A stretch of DNA of 10,814 nucleotides, from NCBI GenBank assembly GCA_019417045.1, contig DXWE01000024.1, forward strand, positions 5,392 to 16,205, given 5' to 3'. Below the pieces are notes generated by a model. It saw only the letters and a list, made by a program, of their open reading frames with translations. It did not search any database and was not told where the DNA came from. Below are positions 8,915 to 10,814 of the stretch, piece after piece; the stretch's first letter is position 1, and each line of letters opens with the position of its first letter. The position numbers were made by a program, and so were the translations under genes. The DNA is from Oscillospiraceae bacterium (lineage in GTDB: Bacteria > Bacillota > Clostridia > Oscillospirales > Acutalibacteraceae).

Positions 8915-10104
8915 CACAGCCGGTTCGGCGGGTATTTCTGATCGTGCTGGACAGCCTCGGGATCGGGGAGGCGCCGGACGCCGCCGCGTTCGGGGACGAG
9001 GGGAGCAACACGCTGCGCAGCATCTCCCGTTCGCCGCAGTTTTCGGCGGACACGCTGCGGGAGCTGGGGATGTTTAACATCGACGGGGTGGACGGCCCCG
9101 GTGTGGCCGTTCCGAAAGCCGCGATCGCCCGCATGACCGAGCGGTCGAGAGGAAAGGACACCACCATCGGCCACTGGGAGATTGCGGGGCTGGTGTTGGA
9201 AAAGCCGCTGCCGACCTATCCACACGGTTTCCCGCCGGAGGTGATCGGGGCATTTGAGGCCGCAACCGGTCGGGGGACGCTGTGCAACCGCCCGTATTCG
9301 GGCACACAGGTGATCGCCGATTACGGCCGGGAGCACTGCCGTACCGGCAAGTTAATTGTCTACACCTCGGCGGACAGCGTGTTCCAGGTGGCGGCGCACG
9401 AGGAGATCGTGCCGCCGGAAGAGCTGTACCGCTATTGCGGGCAGGCCAGGGAGATTTTGCAGGGGGAACACGGTGTCGGGCGTGTCATTGCCCGGCCCTT
9501 TACAGGGGAGTGGCCGTATACGCGCACGCCGCGGCGACACGACTTCTCGCTCTCCCCGCCCGGCGTGACCCTGCTGGATCAGGTGTCCGGCGCGGGGCTT
9601 GAGGTGCTCGCTGTCGGCAAAATCGGCGATATCTTTGCCGGGCGCGGGGTGACGCAGTCCTTTGTGACCACAGGCAACGATGACGGCATGGAAAGGACAT
9701 CGGCTTTACAGAAAGAGAATTTCCACGGGCTGTGTTTCGTCAACCTGGTGGATTTCGACATGCTGTACGGGCACCGCAACGATGTGGACGGATATGCCGC
9801 GGCACTCGCCGCGTTTGACCGGTGGCTGCCCTCCTTTTTGCGGGGGATGCGGCAGGAGGACGTGCTGCTGCTCACCGCCGACCACGGCTGTGACCCGGCG
9901 ACCCCCAGCACCGACCACTCGCGGGAGTACACCCCGCTACTGGTGGTCGGGGAGACGGTGCGGCCGGTGAACCTCGGCACGCGGGGGAGTTTTGCGGACA
10001 TCGCGGCAACGATCTGCGAGTGGCTTGGCGTGCCCGTCCCGCCGGATGGGGAGAGCTTTGCCGCGGTGCTGACAGGAGTGGATGAGGAAGGACGGGGGGC
10101 GTGA
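8911..10104 (+). CDS. deoB: Phosphopentomutase DeoB
   Basis: DeoB converts ribose- or deoxyribose-1-phosphate, released by the nucleoside phosphorylases, to the 5-phosphate. The 397-residue protein is a full-length member of the alkaline-phosphatase superfamily. Metal ligands can be placed by comparison with the Bacillus enzyme: Asp14 in IVLDSLGIGEAPDA, Asp155 in TSADSVFQ, Asp283 and His288 in DFDMLYGHRND, Asp324-His325 in LTADHGCDP, and His336 in STDHSREYTP. The phosphorylated threonine is in the GKDTTIGHWE motif, most likely Thr84. The cap domain lies between about 100 and 220. The frame is open upstream to 8695, but the ATG at 8911 overlaps the deoD stop in an ATGA, follows GGAAGGGGAGG, and gives the family start RRVFLIVLDSLG. 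cdd begins four bases after its stop. Confidence 0.97.
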   Translation: MTQPVRRVFLIVLDSLGIGEAPDAAAFGDEGSNTLRSISRSPQFSADTLRELGMFNIDGVDGPGVAVPKAAIARMTERSRGKDTTIGHWEIAGLVLEKPLPTYPHGFPPEVIGAFEAATGRGTLCNRPYSGTQVIADYGREHCRTGKLIVYTSADSVFQVAAHEEIVPPEELYRYCGQAREILQGEHGVGRVIARPFTGEWPYTRTPRRHDFSLSPPGVTLLDQVSGAGLEVLAVGKIGDIFAGRGVTQSFVTTGNDDGMERTSALQKENFHGLCFVNLVDFDMLYGHRNDVDGYAAALAAFDRWLPSFLRGMRQEDVLLLTADHGCDPATPSTDHSREYTPLLVVGETVRPVNLGTRGSFADIAATICEWLGVPVPPDGESFAAVLTGVDEEGRGA

Positions 10105-10108
10105 TGAA

Positions 10109-10513
10109 ATGCGGCCGCTGGAATTGATTGCGCTGGCCAGAGAGGCCAGAGAACGCGCCTATGCTCCCTATTCCGGATTTCGGGTGGGCGCCGCATTGCT
10201 CACCCGGGCGGGCCGGGTGTATACCGGGTGCAATATCGAAAATGCCGCCTTCACCCCGACCAACTGCGCCGAGCGCACCGCCTTTTTTGAAGCGGTGAGC
10301 CGCGGGGAGCGGGAATTTGCCGCGATCGCGATCGTGGGCGGGCGGGGCCGGCAGGCGGCAGGATTCTGCCCGCCGTGCGGGGTGTGCCTGCAGGTGATGC
10401 GGGAGTTCTGCGCGCCGGATTTCCGGCTGTATCTCGCGGGCGGGGACGATACGTATCAGGAGTGGACGCTTGCCGACCTGCTGCCGCAGGGATTCGGGCC
10501 GGATCGGTTGTAA
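10109..10513 (+). CDS. cdd: Cytidine deaminase Cdd
   Basis: Cdd deaminates cytidine and deoxycytidine to uridine and deoxyuridine, making them substrates for the pyrimidine phosphorylase encoded next. The 134-residue protein is the small homotetrameric type. Zinc ligands are Cys53 in TNCAER and Cys90/Cys93 in PPCGVC; Glu55 is the catalytic acid, and CNIENAAF (41-48) binds the nucleoside. Two starts are possible. The ATG at 10082 would give 143 residues and overlap deoB by 23 bases. The ATG at 10109 gives MRPLELIALAREA, the usual family length, and follows the purine-rich AGGACGGGGGG at 10089-10099, so I chose it. The downstream gene begins 18 bases after the stop. Confidence 0.95.
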   Translation: MRPLELIALAREARERAYAPYSGFRVGAALLTRAGRVYTGCNIENAAFTPTNCAERTAFFEAVSRGEREFAAIAIVGGRGRQAAGFCPPCGVCLQVMREFCAPDFRLYLAGGDDTYQEWTLADLLPQGFGPDRL

Positions 10514-10531
10514 AAAGGGGGAAAGCAGGAT

Positions 10532-10814
10532 ATGCGGGCCTATGACATCCTCGAGAAGAAGCGAAACGGCGGCGCGCTCTCAGAGGAGGAGATCCGCTTT
10601 TTCGTAAACGGGTACACCGAGGGGCGGATCCCGGACTACCAGGCGTCGGCACTGCTGATGGCGATCTGCCTAAACGGCATGACCGACGAGGAGACCGTGT
10701 GCCTCACCCGGTGCATGGCGCAGTCGGGCGACCAGCTCGACCTGTCCGCGCTGGGGGACGCGACGGTGGATAAACACAGCACCGGCGGTGTGGGGGACAA
10801 GACCACCCTCATCG
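10532..10814 (+). CDS. pdp: Pyrimidine-nucleoside phosphorylase, N-terminal part (runs off the window)
   Basis: The first 94 codons encode the start of a class II nucleoside phosphorylase, which splits uridine, deoxyuridine and thymidine with phosphate to base and (deoxy)ribose-1-phosphate. The N-terminal helical domain begins MRAYDILEKKRNGGALSEEE, as in this family. The diagnostic phosphate-binding motif KHSTGGVGDKTTL is at 81-93. The ATG at 10532 follows AAAAAGGGGGAAAGCAGGA after the cdd stop. The fragment alone cannot separate pyrimidine-nucleoside phosphorylase (pdp/pyn) from thymidine phosphorylase (deoA). The gene name pdp is preferred because Firmicutes operons with deoC and cdd usually carry that broad-specificity enzyme. 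The gene continues past the end of the window and no frameshift is seen in the visible part. Confidence 0.93.
   Translation, partial: MRAYDILEKKRNGGALSEEEIRFFVNGYTEGRIPDYQASALLMAICLNGMTDEETVCLTRCMAQSGDQLDLSALGDATVDKHSTGGVGDKTTLI

Overview
The window is GC-rich bacterial DNA, packed with genes and closely resembling a chromosome of a GC-rich member of the Clostridia (Oscillospiraceae/Ruminococcaceae-like). That placement is an inference. It rests on the strong AAGGAGG-type ribosome binding sites, the pst-phoU-regulator layout, and the deoC/deoD/deoB/cdd/pyrimidine-phosphorylase set typical of Firmicutes. I see no insertion sequences, phage genes, CRISPR arrays, tRNAs or rRNAs, and no stretch longer than about 300 bases lacks a gene.

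Region 1 (1-4020, + strand) is a phosphate-uptake operon. It contains a probable last fragment of pstS, an 11-12 bp hairpin in the gap, then pstC, pstA, pstB, phoU and a PhoB/OmpR-type response regulator. All are tightly spaced or overlap by 1-4 bases. PstC and PstA form the membrane channel, PstB is the ATPase, PhoU links transporter state to signalling, and the regulator is the likely transcriptional output. No sensor kinase follows the regulator: the operon ends at a strong hairpin that also serves the convergent carB.

Region 2 (4027-7245, - strand) is carB, the large subunit of carbamoyl-phosphate synthase, full length and alone. carA is neither upstream nor downstream of it. carB has its own extended -10 promoter, a 12-bp perfect palindrome at the predicted transcription start, and a structured leader of about 100 nt.

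Region 3 (7430-10814, + strand) is a nucleoside-salvage and deoxyribose-catabolism operon divergent from carB: deoC, deoD, deoB, cdd and the start of a pyrimidine-nucleoside phosphorylase gene that runs off the end. Together they deaminate cytidine, split purine and pyrimidine nucleosides by phosphorolysis, convert (deoxy)ribose-1-phosphate to the 5-phosphate, and cleave deoxyribose-5-phosphate to acetaldehyde and glyceraldehyde-3-phosphate. A near-consensus sigma-A promoter precedes deoC.

The coding content is standard housekeeping, and I do not find a new protein system. The points most worth a second look are in the non-coding parts: the 242-bp divergent control region between de novo pyrimidine synthesis (carB) and nucleoside breakdown (deo), the hairpin between pstS and pstC, and the absence of a kinase partner beside the regulator.
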